Source: Dehalococcoidia bacterium UBA1141
Lineage (GTDB): Bacteria > Chloroflexota > Dehalococcoidia > Lucifugimonadales > UBA3495
Length of the DNA: 64,000 bases
Direction: 5' to 3'
Assembly (NCBI GenBank): GCA_002311385.1
Contig: DCAE01000109.1
Span: 103,365-167,364 of the forward strand
Part shown: piece after piece, positions 1 through 8,511 of the stretch
Layout: each line of letters begins with the position of its first letter
Numbering within the stretch: the stretch's first letter is position 1
Position numbers and translations under genes: made by a program
Notes under the pieces: model-generated
Database searches by the model: none
What the model saw: only the letters and a program-made list of their open reading frames with translations
Told to the model about the DNA's origin: nothing

Positions 1-442
1 AACACCCATACGCCGGAACTGCGAGTTACACTCCACCCACCGATAGAAACTACGACAAATGCCGCCAACAGGATGGGTGAAAGCCCCAACAGCACGCCTG
101 TGCCCACAGCCAGTCCTCGCCCACCTTGAAATCTCAGGAATATCGACCAGTTATGTCCGGCAACGGCCAGTAGCGGCGGCCCAATCAATGCCGACGACGA
201 GCGATCCCAGCCCAATGCGTAAAGGGCAATCCAGACAGGCAAGGCACCCTTTACCAGTATCTCCAATCCACCCAGCAGTACTGCCCATTTCCGACCAACG
301 TGGTGGAAGACGTTGGTGCTTCCTACGTTTCCGCTGCCGTAGCTGCGGATATCCACGCCCTTGACGGTTTTTCCGATAATGTAGCCAGCGGGGATGGACC
401 CCACTAGGTAGGATAGGATGTAGACTGCCGCGACTTCCATCA
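1..442 (-). CDS. plsY: Glycerol-3-phosphate acyltransferase PlsY (partial, cut by window edge)
   Basis: The gene reads from ATG at 442 towards position 1 and its C-terminus lies outside the window; 147 codons are visible. PlsY is the membrane enzyme that moves the acyl group of acyl-phosphate onto glycerol-3-phosphate, the entry step of phospholipid synthesis. The family's cytosolic motifs are visible: YGSGNVGSTN at residues 34-43, KGALPV at 64-69, and GHNW...GGRG at 95-109, between hydrophobic helices. Residue 60 is Glu where homologues often have Asp. It lies 86 bases downstream of the PHP gene on the same strand, so the two may be co-transcribed. Confidence 0.93.
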
Positions 443-528
443 CTTAATGATATCAGTTACCTAGTATGTTCAGGCTAGTAATTATTGGCCAGAAAATCAG
501 GCTAATTAATTCAGGCTTTCGAGATAAG

Positions 529-1380
529 CTAACCTTGGTTAGCGCGAATGATACTTTGGGAAGCCTCTTCCAGTTGGTCCACGGTGTCGGCCGGAGGGCC
601 AGCCGAACCCAGAACAGCGTCGTCGGCATTGCCCAGACCATGAAAGTCACTGCCGCCGCAGGGAATCAGGTCGTACTTTTCGGCCAAGGTCTTCAAGCGC
701 CTAACCGTGTCGGCATCGAACTTGGCATAATAAACCTCCATACCCAAAAGACCGGCTTCCTTAAGCGCAACGATGTTGGGTTCCAGTTCGTTCATGTAAG
801 CGGGATGAGCCAGCACCGGCACGCCTCCCACTCGACGAAGCATCTCGACGCCCTCGGTGGGTGTCATTTTGGGCCGCTCCGCATAGGCAAGACCGTTACG
901 GCCCAGATATTCGGGAAAGGCGTCCTTGGGTTCCTTGCAATATCCCTCTTCCACCATTGCAAGCGCAATATGAGGTCTACCAACCGAGCCGTCTCCGGCA
1001 ATTTCCTTCACCCTTTCCCAGTCCAGCACGATGCCCAAGGCTGCCAGTTTGCGCACCATTTCCTGGGCTCGGTCGAGTCGGCCCGTGCGAAACTGCTTGA
1101 GGATATCCTGAAACTCCTTGTCGTCATATTGGATGAAATACCCAAGCATGTGAATTTCATCCCCAGGGACGTCCGTGCTGAGTTCGATAGCTGGAATGAT
1201 GCGCAGGTCCGGGAAGTTCTTTGATTCCTCAAACGCCTCAGCTAAACCCTCGGTGGAGTCATGGTCGGAGATGGACATCTGCTTCAGCCCTTGGCCCGCA
1301 GCTAAGCGCACCACCTCCGTGGGTGATAGGCGTCCGTCGGATGCCGTGGTATGGAGGTGCAGATCAATTTCCGTTGCCAT
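529..1380 (-). CDS. PHP-domain phosphoesterase (YciV/TrpH-like)
   Basis: This 283-residue protein is a PHP (polymerase and histidinol phosphatase) metal-dependent phosphoesterase. Metal-ligand motifs seen are HLHTTASDG (residues 8-16), SDHDSTEG with DHD at 39-41, a central PH, LAHP near 190 and GGSDFHG near 245, in the order expected for the TrpH/YciV family. Characterised members hydrolyse 3',5'-nucleoside bisphosphates or the 5' ends of short RNAs; the substrate here cannot be told from sequence. Length is normal for the family. It precedes plsY on the same strand, and the RNase Y gene lies about 300 bases upstream on the same strand. Confidence 0.9.
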   Translation of the reverse strand: MATEIDLHLHTTASDGRLSPTEVVRLAAGQGLKQMSISDHDSTEGLAEAFEESKNFPDLRIIPAIELSTDVPGDEIHMLGYFIQYDDKEFQDILKQFRTGRLDRAQEMVRKLAALGIVLDWERVKEIAGDGSVGRPHIALAMVEEGYCKEPKDAFPEYLGRNGLAYAERPKMTPTEGVEMLRRVGGVPVLAHPAYMNELEPNIVALKEAGLLGMEVYYAKFDADTVRRLKTLAEKYDLIPCGGSDFHGLGNADDAVLGSAGPPADTVDQLEEASQSIIRANQG

Positions 1381-1682
1381 TTAGTTCGTCACTTTGTCCA
1401 TCTGGCTAAAAATGAATTTATCGGAGCCTGTGAGTTGGTAACTGTGATGGTCGTTTAGGATGAAACGTCTGAGACCGAGTAATGGAAAATAGTGGATAAA
1501 ATTGATCCCCCAGTAAATCTGAAGGGGACCCGAGCGCCGGTTATCCCGGTCTAAGGTCCCCTTCTTTAGCTAAAAATTAGATCGCTGGTGGCGGCCCAGC
1601 CTAGTTCTTTCTTGGTTCTTTTTCACCGGGGACGAGGCGGATCGTCCCGTGGCGGAATCGAATCCAAGTGGCGTGAAGCAGG
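1381..1682. other. Intergenic region between rny and the PHP gene
   Basis: About 300 bases with no credible gene. The only structure seen is the strong hairpin at 1521-1564, placed to end rny transcription. No tRNA or riboswitch was recognised. Confidence 0.6.
1521..1564 (-). terminator. Probable terminator downstream of rny
   Basis: GAAGGGGACC (1521-1530) pairs perfectly with GGTCCCCTTC (1555-1564) to form a 10-bp stem; the 24-base loop contains an inner CCGG/CCGG pairing. It lies 119 bases after the rny stop codon. The T-tract is weak on both strands (TTTAG on plus, ATTTACT on minus), so factor-independent termination is likely but not certain. Confidence 0.5.
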
Positions 1683-3227
1683 CTACCGAGCGTACTCCAC
1701 GTTTCGAGATTCGCGGATAACTGTGACCTTGATTTGACCAGGGAAAACCAGGTCTTGTTCGACTTTCTTGGCGATGTCCCTAGCGAGGGATGCTGCTTCC
1801 ACATCGGTTATATCGTCGGGCTTGACCATTACTCGGACTTCCCGGCCGGCTTGTATAGCAAAGACACGCTCAACACCACGGAAACTGATGGCCACATTTT
1901 CCAGGTCCTTGAGGCGCTTCACGTATAGCTCCAGCGACTCTTTGCGGGCACCAGGACGGGCGGCGCTGATGGCATCCGCTGAGGCCACCATGAACGATTC
2001 TATCGTCTCGTGCTCGTCGCTATGATGCTCCAGAATGCCCCGGTAAGAACTGTAGTTGATACCGTGCTTTTTGGCCAATTCCGCGCCAATCTCGGCATGG
2101 GGGCCGGACACCTCGTGGGTGAGGGCCTTACCCAAGTCGTGGAGCAGACCTCCAACCTTGGCTACCTGGATGTTGGCGCCAGCTTCCGCTGCCAGCATTC
2201 CGGCTAGTAACGCAACCTCGATAGAATGCTTGAGTACGTTCTCACCGTAGCTGTACCGGTACTTGAGTCGCCCCAGCAGCCTGATGAGTTCCACATCCAG
2301 ACCGCTAATACCCACATCAAATGTGGCTTGTTCTCCGGCTTTCCAGATTGTTTGCTCAATCTCCGATTGAGCTTTAATCACCATATCTTCAATCCGTGCG
2401 GGCTGGATACGACCGTCGGCAATCAGCTTTTCAAGGCTGAGCCGGGCAATCTCCCGCCTCACGGGGTCGAAGCAAGATATGGTCACGATTTCCGGAGTGT
2501 CGTCGATGATTACGTCCACCCCAGTCAAGGATTCAAGTGTTCGAATGTTTCGCCCTTCGCGACCGATGAGACGGCCTTTCATCTCGTCGTTGGGTAAGGA
2601 AACGACAGAAGTAGTTATTTCTGAAACGACGTCGGTAGCTAACCGATTGATTGCTATGGTGATGATTCGCCGAGCGCTCTCGTCGGCTTTGAGTTTGTGC
2701 TCTTCCTCCAAGTCGTAGAACTTTTTAGCCAGCTCGTGCTTGGCTTCTTCCTCGCCTTGCTTGACCACCATATGGCGAGCTTCAACGACGCTTAGATTAG
2801 CGATTTCTTCCAGCGCTTGCCTTTGATTCGATTTCAGCTCTTCTGCTTCAACGATGGCCTCTTGGACTTGAATTTCCTTGTCGGCAATCACACGCTGCTG
2901 CTGGTCTTGGGCCTCGATTTTTTGCTCCAATTGCTCTTCCCGTTGGTCATACCTTCGCTCCAACCGGTTGAGCTCTTGCCGTTGCTCTTTTATCTCTTGG
3001 TCAGCAACGGTGCGTTGCTTCAAAGCCTCTTCCTGCGCAGACAGCAGGAGTTTTCTCTTTTCTTCCTCGGCTTGGACTACTATTTCTCTGGCTACTTCCT
3101 CTGCGTTTTGAACCTGTGCTTCTTCAGCTTCTTTCTTGCTAGAATTCCCTTTACCCGTTAGGGCGGCTAGGAATTTGAGAATAAAATTCACGGTTTTACC
3201 GTTCCTTTTCCGCCTCGATTGGCCCAT
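1683..3227 (-). CDS. rny: Ribonuclease Y
   Basis: RNase Y is the membrane-associated endoribonuclease that starts mRNA decay in many bacteria lacking RNase E. Domain order in 514 residues: a short N-terminal hydrophobic stretch (about 13-24) followed by a long charged coiled coil rich in Glu/Gln/Lys (about 30-185), a KH RNA-binding domain (about 205-270, with GRLIGREGRN at 218-227), and an HD domain with His334 and the metal-binding HD pair at 363-364 in LLHDLGKA. Length matches the family (about 510-520). The N-terminal anchor is shorter than usual; ATG at 3227 is used because it gives the best-matching length. The gene stands alone on the minus strand, divergent from dnaJ. Confidence 0.96.
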   Translation of the reverse strand: MGQSRRKRNGKTVNFILKFLAALTGKGNSSKKEAEEAQVQNAEEVAREIVVQAEEEKRKLLLSAQEEALKQRTVADQEIKEQRQELNRLERRYDQREEQLEQKIEAQDQQQRVIADKEIQVQEAIVEAEELKSNQRQALEEIANLSVVEARHMVVKQGEEEAKHELAKKFYDLEEEHKLKADESARRIITIAINRLATDVVSEITTSVVSLPNDEMKGRLIGREGRNIRTLESLTGVDVIIDDTPEIVTISCFDPVRREIARLSLEKLIADGRIQPARIEDMVIKAQSEIEQTIWKAGEQATFDVGISGLDVELIRLLGRLKYRYSYGENVLKHSIEVALLAGMLAAEAGANIQVAKVGGLLHDLGKALTHEVSGPHAEIGAELAKKHGINYSSYRGILEHHSDEHETIESFMVASADAISAARPGARKESLELYVKRLKDLENVAISFRGVERVFAIQAGREVRVMVKPDDITDVEAASLARDIAKKVEQDLVFPGQIKVTVIRESRNVEYAR

Positions 3228-3734
3228 TTTTATGAGCCTAAATCATGTTACTATCCTAACGATGTGCCCCACCACTGTCAAGGTGATTTCGTGCCTGCGG
3301 CGCAGGGAAAATAATTAGTATTCTGTCCCATTCAGGCGTGCAACTCACCTTCCGATTGGAGAAACGCATAGAGAGAAAAGATTGTTGTGGCAGATAGTTG
3401 GATTCGGCAGTGTGTCAATCGCAATCACAAACTCAAAAAACAAACGGACTTCTCTACGCGCCAGAAATCGTACGCGTGTTAAATCATATGCGGGGAAACC
3501 ATGAATATGAGAATGCGTCTATGCTATTAAGTCCGGGCGGGTAAAATCAAAATAGGTTGGCATTTATCCTATTGAGGCTATTGGCAGCCTGAACTATAAT
3601 GGAGTGGTTCTGCCTTGGAGACGCCTAAAGTTAGCTTCTGGGTTTAATCATTCACCGGTCTGGCGTAACAACCTTGGCTTCACTCATCAAATAAACTAGA
3701 CAATCCGCCGGTCAATGGCAACAGGTGTGTTTAC
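3228..3734. other. Divergent intergenic region between rny and dnaJ
   Basis: Roughly 500 bases separating divergent rny and dnaJ. It must hold both promoters; only the dnaJ-side one (3572-3600) could be recognised. No CIRCE element (the HrcA operator often found before dnaJ operons), RNA gene or open reading frame with family features was seen. Confidence 0.6.
3572..3600 (+). promoter_or_regulatory. Sigma-70-type promoter for dnaJ
   Basis: TTGAGG (3572-3577) and a perfect TATAAT (3595-3600) are separated by 17 bases, the ideal spacing. Transcription would start near 3607 and leave a leader of about 128 bases before the dnaJ ATG. Confidence 0.6.
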
Positions 3735-4958
3735 ATGGCCAACCGAGACTATTACGACGTTCTGGGAATATCCAAGACCGACACGGACGAGGATATTCGA
3801 AAGGCATTTCGTAAGAAAGCGATGGAGTACCATCCTGACCGGAACAAGAATTCCGATGCCGAAGCCAAGTTCAAAGAGATAAACGAAGCTTACCAAGTAT
3901 TGTCCGACCCTAACAAACGGGCCCAATATAACCGTTTCGGTGCCGCAGGCGTGGGTTCCAACGGAGGCGACCGGCCATTTGAGGGATTTGACGTCTTTGG
4001 CGGGTTTGGCGACATATTCGATTCCTTCTTCGGCGATGCCACGGGGCGCCGCACCAGAGAGGCCCAACGGGGCAGCGATATTCAGCAAAACGTGGTGCTC
4101 ACCTTTGAGGAATCCGTCTTCGGCGCAGAGCGCGAAGTGGAAATCAATCGTCTGGAAAAGTGCCAGAAGTGTTCCGGCCAAGGCAACGAGCCCGGCACCC
4201 CAATCAATACCTGCGCTACCTGCCGAGGCAATGGCCAAGTGCGCAGAGCTCAGCGCAGCGTATTCGGTCAGTTCACCCAGGTTACTGCCTGCGCCGCCTG
4301 CCAAGGCCGGGGCAGCACCATCGTCACCCCATGCCAGACCTGCCGTGGAGGCGGGCTCGAACGGCGCCAACGCAAGATATCCGTGCGCATACCCGCTGGT
4401 GTTGAAGCCGGCATGCAAGTCCGGCTGTCCGGGGAGGGAGAGGCTGGCCAAGACGGCGGCTCTACGGGCAACCTTTACGTTTACGTGGACGTCCGGGCTC
4501 ACGAGTTCTTCCAAAGGGATGACAGCGATTTGATTTACGAGATGCCAATAACCTATGCCGAGGCAGTCTTAGGAACCGAGAAAGAAGTGCCGACCCTCGA
4601 TAGCAACGAGCCCATCAGGATTTTGAAGATACCCCAGGGGACCCAGCACGGGGCGGAGTTCCGCATCAAGGACAAAGGGATACCCCACATCCACTCGAAC
4701 CGTCGTGGCGACCTGCGGGTAGTGGTGGACCTGCAAGTTCCTCGCAAATTGAATGAAGAACAGCGCCAGGCTTTGGAAGCCTTCGCCCAAACGTTGAGCT
4801 CAGGAATTGGAGTCAAAGATGCTGGTGGAAGTGGTTCCCAAAGCGATGACTCAAACCCCGGTTCCGATGGCCAAAATCAGAACGGACAGCCAGGCTCCGG
4901 GCACAGCAAAGATGACGATAAAGGGCTTTTTAACCGCATAAAGGACGTCCTAGGCTAA
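3735..4958 (+). CDS. dnaJ: Chaperone protein DnaJ
   Basis: DnaJ is the Hsp40 co-chaperone that delivers unfolded clients to DnaK and stimulates its ATPase. The 407 residues show the full type I order: J domain (1-70) with the HPD motif at 33-35, a Gly/Phe-rich linker (about 75-110), four CxxCxGxG zinc modules (CQKCSGQG, CATCRGNG, CAACQGRG, CQTCRGGG; about 143-215), and two C-terminal beta domains. The last 50 residues are a low-complexity Gly/Ser/Asp/Gln tail ending in KGLFNRIKDVLG, longer than in E. coli DnaJ. AGGTG stands upstream of the ATG. dnaK and grpE are not adjacent. Confidence 0.97.
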   Translation: MANRDYYDVLGISKTDTDEDIRKAFRKKAMEYHPDRNKNSDAEAKFKEINEAYQVLSDPNKRAQYNRFGAAGVGSNGGDRPFEGFDVFGGFGDIFDSFFGDATGRRTREAQRGSDIQQNVVLTFEESVFGAEREVEINRLEKCQKCSGQGNEPGTPINTCATCRGNGQVRRAQRSVFGQFTQVTACAACQGRGSTIVTPCQTCRGGGLERRQRKISVRIPAGVEAGMQVRLSGEGEAGQDGGSTGNLYVYVDVRAHEFFQRDDSDLIYEMPITYAEAVLGTEKEVPTLDSNEPIRILKIPQGTQHGAEFRIKDKGIPHIHSNRRGDLRVVVDLQVPRKLNEEQRQALEAFAQTLSSGIGVKDAGGSGSQSDDSNPGSDGQNQNGQPGSGHSKDDDKGLFNRIKDVLG

Positions 4959-4963
4959 CTATG

Positions 4964-4983
4964 CGGGATAATACGGGATAATA
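4964..4983. repeat. Perfect 2 x 10-bp tandem repeat
   Basis: CGGGATAATA occurs twice head-to-tail, starting 5 bases after the dnaJ stop codon. It is one of many short intergenic tandem duplications in this window. Confidence 0.8.
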
Positions 4984-5161
4984 ATGGAAGCGTCAGGCCG
5001 CTGACTAACGGCCCCGCATTAATCTGTTCCCAATCTGGGATGTGACTCCTATCCGGGAGATTTCGCTCCCAGTATCTTTTTGACCGCATCACCTTCCGCT
5101 CCAGCTAATCCATTCGTGTGTTGCATCCATTTCTGCACAGAATCAACAGGGGAGACGTCAC

Positions 5162-6052
5162 GTGGCTTGGCAAGAACTTAGCATTGCTGTTCCTCACGAG
5201 TTCGTAGAGCCAATATCTTACTTGTTCAGCCGCTATGGCCGAGGACTCAGCATGGAGCCCGACGGTCCAGACCGAATCATGTTGAGGACCTACCTACTCG
5301 ATTCCTCAAAGCAACGTTTGGCGCGGATCGACGTAGGTGTCAGGCTGGTATCGTCCCTTTCCGACATTGGTGAATTGGCTATCAAAGAGGTCTCGGATGA
5401 AGACTGGCAAAACGCCTGGAAGGCCCACTTCACGCTGCTGAAGATTGGCGAACGCCTGGTTATCAAGCCAACTTGGATCGATTACGAACCGCAGCCCGAA
5501 GCCGCAGGCTCAGATTCCAAAAAGCCAGAGATAATCATCGAATTAGATCCGGGCCTAGCCTTTGGCACCGGTTATCATCCCACCACCTACACCTGCCTGG
5601 AAGCAGTGGAGCAACACGTTTTCGAAGGGGCAACGGTCTTGGATCTGGGAACAGGATCGGGAATCTTGAGCATCGCTGCAGCGCGCTTGGGAGCTAGCAA
5701 GGTTGTGGCTGTGGACACGGACCCACAAGCCATTAAAGCGGCACGGCAAAACTTCCGCCGCACACGAACCAACAAAGTGATTACCCTGATACAAGGAAGC
5801 CTACCCCACGCCACGGTGGGTCAAAATCAATTCGACTTGGCATTGGCCAACATTTCAGCTAGGGCGGTCTGCGACCGGGCTCAGTTTATCGTTTCGTGCC
5901 TGAAAAAGACCGGTATCTTGGTAGCATCGGGGATGATGCGGGATCAGTCCCAGCAAGTATTGGACACGCTGTCCTACATGGGATGCACGGTCTTGCATGA
6001 GTGGTCCCGGGACGAATGGGTCACGATTGCCTTCCGGCCGCCCCAGGGATAA
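5162..6052 (+). CDS. prmA: Ribosomal protein L11 methyltransferase PrmA
   Basis: PrmA uses S-adenosylmethionine to trimethylate ribosomal protein L11. The 296-residue protein has the family's N-terminal substrate-recognition domain and a C-terminal Rossmann methyltransferase domain; motif I (VLDLGTGSG) lies at about 159-167, the preceding DPGLAFGTGYHPTT block is diagnostic of PrmA, and ALANISA matches the catalytic NxxA-type motif IV. The start is GTG at 5162, preceded by AGGGGAGA. dnaJ-prmA order is common in Gram-positive and Chloroflexota genomes, and in many of them rsmE follows; here it is absent. Confidence 0.95.
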   Translation: MAWQELSIAVPHEFVEPISYLFSRYGRGLSMEPDGPDRIMLRTYLLDSSKQRLARIDVGVRLVSSLSDIGELAIKEVSDEDWQNAWKAHFTLLKIGERLVIKPTWIDYEPQPEAAGSDSKKPEIIIELDPGLAFGTGYHPTTYTCLEAVEQHVFEGATVLDLGTGSGILSIAAARLGASKVVAVDTDPQAIKAARQNFRRTRTNKVITLIQGSLPHATVGQNQFDLALANISARAVCDRAQFIVSCLKKTGILVASGMMRDQSQQVLDTLSYMGCTVLHEWSRDEWVTIAFRPPQG

Positions 6053-6294
6053 AAAGTTAATAATTCGTGCGCGGGACAGGAGTGCGATATTTGGTCTTAT
6101 CCAAAAGCACGTAGGCTCTACTTCAGCCATCAAGCCGCCGCCTGTACTATCTACACCGTCACAGTCAAAGGACCGCAGCGTGATTATGTCCAATAAATTT
6201 CCCGAATCTTGCCAGCCTCGTGATATACTTTAGGCCGTCTCCTGAGCCTGAAATTGTGAAATGTTCGACGTAAAAACGGGCTCTTGCGCAACAA

Positions 6295-6324
6295 GACAAA
6301 AAACTCCGAGACCAAAAACTCAAG
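6295..6324. repeat. 2 x 15-bp imperfect tandem repeat
   Basis: GACAAAAAACTCCGA is followed directly by GACCAAAAACTCAAG, in the leader just before the kinase-like gene. It belongs to the window-wide set of short tandem duplications. Confidence 0.65.
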
Positions 6325-6340
6325 ATAAATACCTCGGGAA

Positions 6341-7381
6341 ATGATGGAGCAGATAGAACTACACCGCTACGAAGATACGGGAAAGCTAGGCTCTGGTGCG
6401 GATTATGAAGTTCGATCAGCTATTGATCGGGAAACAGGCCTACAAGTGGTTTTGAAGCGTCCAATGCCTCAGATGATTACCAGGCAGATGCACTGGGCAA
6501 CCGAAGCGAGGACGGAAAGGGTCATCCAAGCGCATGAATCCATGACCCAAAAGGTTCCCGGCTTGGTGCCGGTCTTGGGTTACACCGAAGTAGCAAATCA
6601 CGACGCCTTTTTTGGCGATTCCCTGGGTCAAGACTACAGGGTGACGGTGGAAGAGCGCGCTTCTGGCATCCCGCTCTACGTCGGCGACCCCAGAGCCAAG
6701 ATAACCGGTGTACCCGTGGGAGCGGCTCAGAACCTTTTCGCTCTGTTCCCTCTGAATAACAGCGTTTACCAAGAAACGCATCGCATCCAGCGTCAATTGC
6801 TGGATGTCCAGGAAAGCTTCTTGGAGTCTGGTTACATGCTGTTCGACCTTGGACCGCAAAATGTATTTTTCCAACCCGGCAATGGGGAAATTACAGTGAT
6901 TGACTGCGGAGCGCTGGTAGGCAAGGACGGGGGGGCGGACTCCAGGGGACGGCTACCGAAGGACATCCACGATTTTTACCTGGAAATGTTGAAGTTTTAC
7001 ACCACTCCCGAGGCGCCCCCGACCGAGGCCGACGGCTACCGTGACGGTTACGGGTTGCGCCCGGTGATAAATTTCCAACAAGAACTAGATGAAATGGAGC
7101 GGAAATACGAATCGAATCGGGCTACGGAGTCCGGCCATGGACCCCATCTGGATTCGGCATTGCGCCTGATAAACAACGTTCGCCAACGCTCCTATACCGG
7201 CCTGGACGGTTTTCGGCAAGACTTGATGGAATACCTTGACGCTGCGGACCAACGAAACTCCACGCTACCCAATATTGAGCAAGCAAATCAGGCGTGGACA
7301 GAAGCGCTGGGTTGGCTCAGAACGGATTACTGGCAGCGATTCGTATTTGATCCTGAGAAGGAATGCGCAGCGTTCGTGTGA
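6341..7381 (+). CDS. Atypical protein-kinase-like protein
   Basis: This 346-residue protein keeps the skeleton of a eukaryotic-like kinase fold. Seen: a glycine-rich loop GKLGSGA (14-20), a candidate ATP-binding Lys39 in VVLKRP, a catalytic-loop equivalent LFDLGPQN in which the HRD motif has become L-F-D (Asp169, Asn174 kept), and a DFG equivalent DCG (188-190). The catalytic Asp, Asn and metal Asp are therefore retained, so it may be active. No transmembrane segment or sensor domain is visible. A PP2C phosphatase gene follows 134 bases downstream on the same strand, suggesting a kinase/phosphatase switch. Substrate unknown; a small-molecule kinase cannot be excluded. Confidence 0.65.
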   Translation: MMEQIELHRYEDTGKLGSGADYEVRSAIDRETGLQVVLKRPMPQMITRQMHWATEARTERVIQAHESMTQKVPGLVPVLGYTEVANHDAFFGDSLGQDYRVTVEERASGIPLYVGDPRAKITGVPVGAAQNLFALFPLNNSVYQETHRIQRQLLDVQESFLESGYMLFDLGPQNVFFQPGNGEITVIDCGALVGKDGGADSRGRLPKDIHDFYLEMLKFYTTPEAPPTEADGYRDGYGLRPVINFQQELDEMERKYESNRATESGHGPHLDSALRLINNVRQRSYTGLDGFRQDLMEYLDAADQRNSTLPNIEQANQAWTEALGWLRTDYWQRFVFDPEKECAAFV

Positions 7382-7515
7382 ATCTGCTGAACCAAAAATC
7401 TGGTACAACTACGTTCGGTCTACCTTTATCTATGAAACAAACCGCAATATCCGGTCCTTAAAAGCACACTCTGGGAGCAATTCAAAACAACTCCAATAAC
7501 ACTGAGAAGACATAC

Positions 7516-8196
7516 ATGCTCAAAAGCAAAGTAGCGACATTACAGGACAACTCCTCCCATGGGGACGACAGCTTTCTCACTAGGGACCTGGGGGACGGTG
7601 CTTTCTTGGACGTGGTGATGGACGGAGTCACCGGCCACGGCGGCCAAGAGGCCAGCAACACGTTAAAGGACGCGCTGGCCGATGCGACAATCACGTCTAT
7701 GCACGACGTTGAGGAAGTCCTCCAAAACATCAACGAAGAGTTCTATCAGATTGGCGGTGGGAGATTCCTGCTGACCACCGTCTCTGCTGCGCTGTTCACC
7801 GCAGGCAAGATAGAGGTCATTGGGGCAGGTGATAGCCCGATTTTCATAGTTGGCACGGACTCGTACAAACAACTCGCCGGACGCATCGGGGGCTTTCTCC
7901 ACGTTGGAGTTGCCCGGGCAGTCGGTGCGGGCCCCGAATTGAACGGCCTTTCACGATCCGAGATGGAAGAAGAACCCGGGATTCGCTTGGTGTTGGCCAC
8001 CGACGGCATCAGCGACAATATCTTGATTGATGATTTGGCGGAAATGGTGAGGCAGGCCGCCTCCCCCGAAGAGGCAGCCACAAACATCAACGGGACTATA
8101 GAAAGATATTTGGAAGAAGGCAGAATGCCCGAAAGGCTGGGGCGGCGCTTCCGCCACGATGACCGGACGGCTATTTTCCGGTTCTTCGACGTTTAA
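7516..8196 (+). CDS. PP2C-family serine/threonine phosphatase
   Basis: A compact (226 residues) PP2C/SpoIIE-type metal-dependent phosphatase. Motifs in order: GDDSF (16-20), MDGVTGHGG with metal-ligand Asp36 and Gly37, GAGDSPIFIV in the middle, LATDGISDN with Asp163, and RHDDRTAIFRF near the C-terminus (final metal Asp). It lacks the usual QDR at the start, having GDD instead. It probably reverses phosphorylation by the kinase-like protein encoded just upstream. No transmembrane or sensory domain is seen. Confidence 0.85.
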   Translation: MLKSKVATLQDNSSHGDDSFLTRDLGDGAFLDVVMDGVTGHGGQEASNTLKDALADATITSMHDVEEVLQNINEEFYQIGGGRFLLTTVSAALFTAGKIEVIGAGDSPIFIVGTDSYKQLAGRIGGFLHVGVARAVGAGPELNGLSRSEMEEEPGIRLVLATDGISDNILIDDLAEMVRQAASPEEAATNINGTIERYLEEGRMPERLGRRFRHDDRTAIFRFFDV

Positions 8197-8511
8197 CCCG
8201 GAAGGCAAATAATCGGGCTCATAAGTCCGTGGCGCCAAGACCGGGCCTAATCCGTAGTCTGGCCCCTTGTGGCGAAATTCGGAAATTGCTAAAATGCAGC
8301 CGTTCAGCCTTCTTTAGGTTAGCCACTAACCCAATTGGGTGATTCACCCAATACGGATTACTGGCGCAATACGGTTGAAAGCTCCAACCTGACCTCCCAG
8401 ACTAAGTGTGGGTTGCCATAAGTGGCGTAATATGAGGTGGCGCAACATTTGTACTAAGACGATTGCTGGGAACAGATTTACGGTAGTCCGGCTCGAAAAG
8501 GAGCTTTCACA
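8197..8511. other. Intergenic region before ino1
   Basis: About 315 bases. The only clear structure is the cluster of ACCCAAT palindromes at 8329-8352. No RNA gene was recognised. Confidence 0.5.
8329..8352. promoter_or_regulatory. Overlapping palindromes, candidate operator of ino1
   Basis: ACCCAATTGGGT (8329-8340) is a perfect 12-bp palindrome. It overlaps a second palindrome, ATTGGGTGA-T-TCACCCAAT (8334-8352). The heptamer ACCCAAT thus occurs three times in alternating orientation, 160 bases before the ino1 start. This looks like a site for a dimeric regulator; the regulator is unknown. Confidence 0.45.

Noticed and set aside
466..1224. Long plus-strand open frame opposite the PHP gene
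   Set aside because: It is antisense to a clear PHP-domain gene and encodes no recognisable domain.
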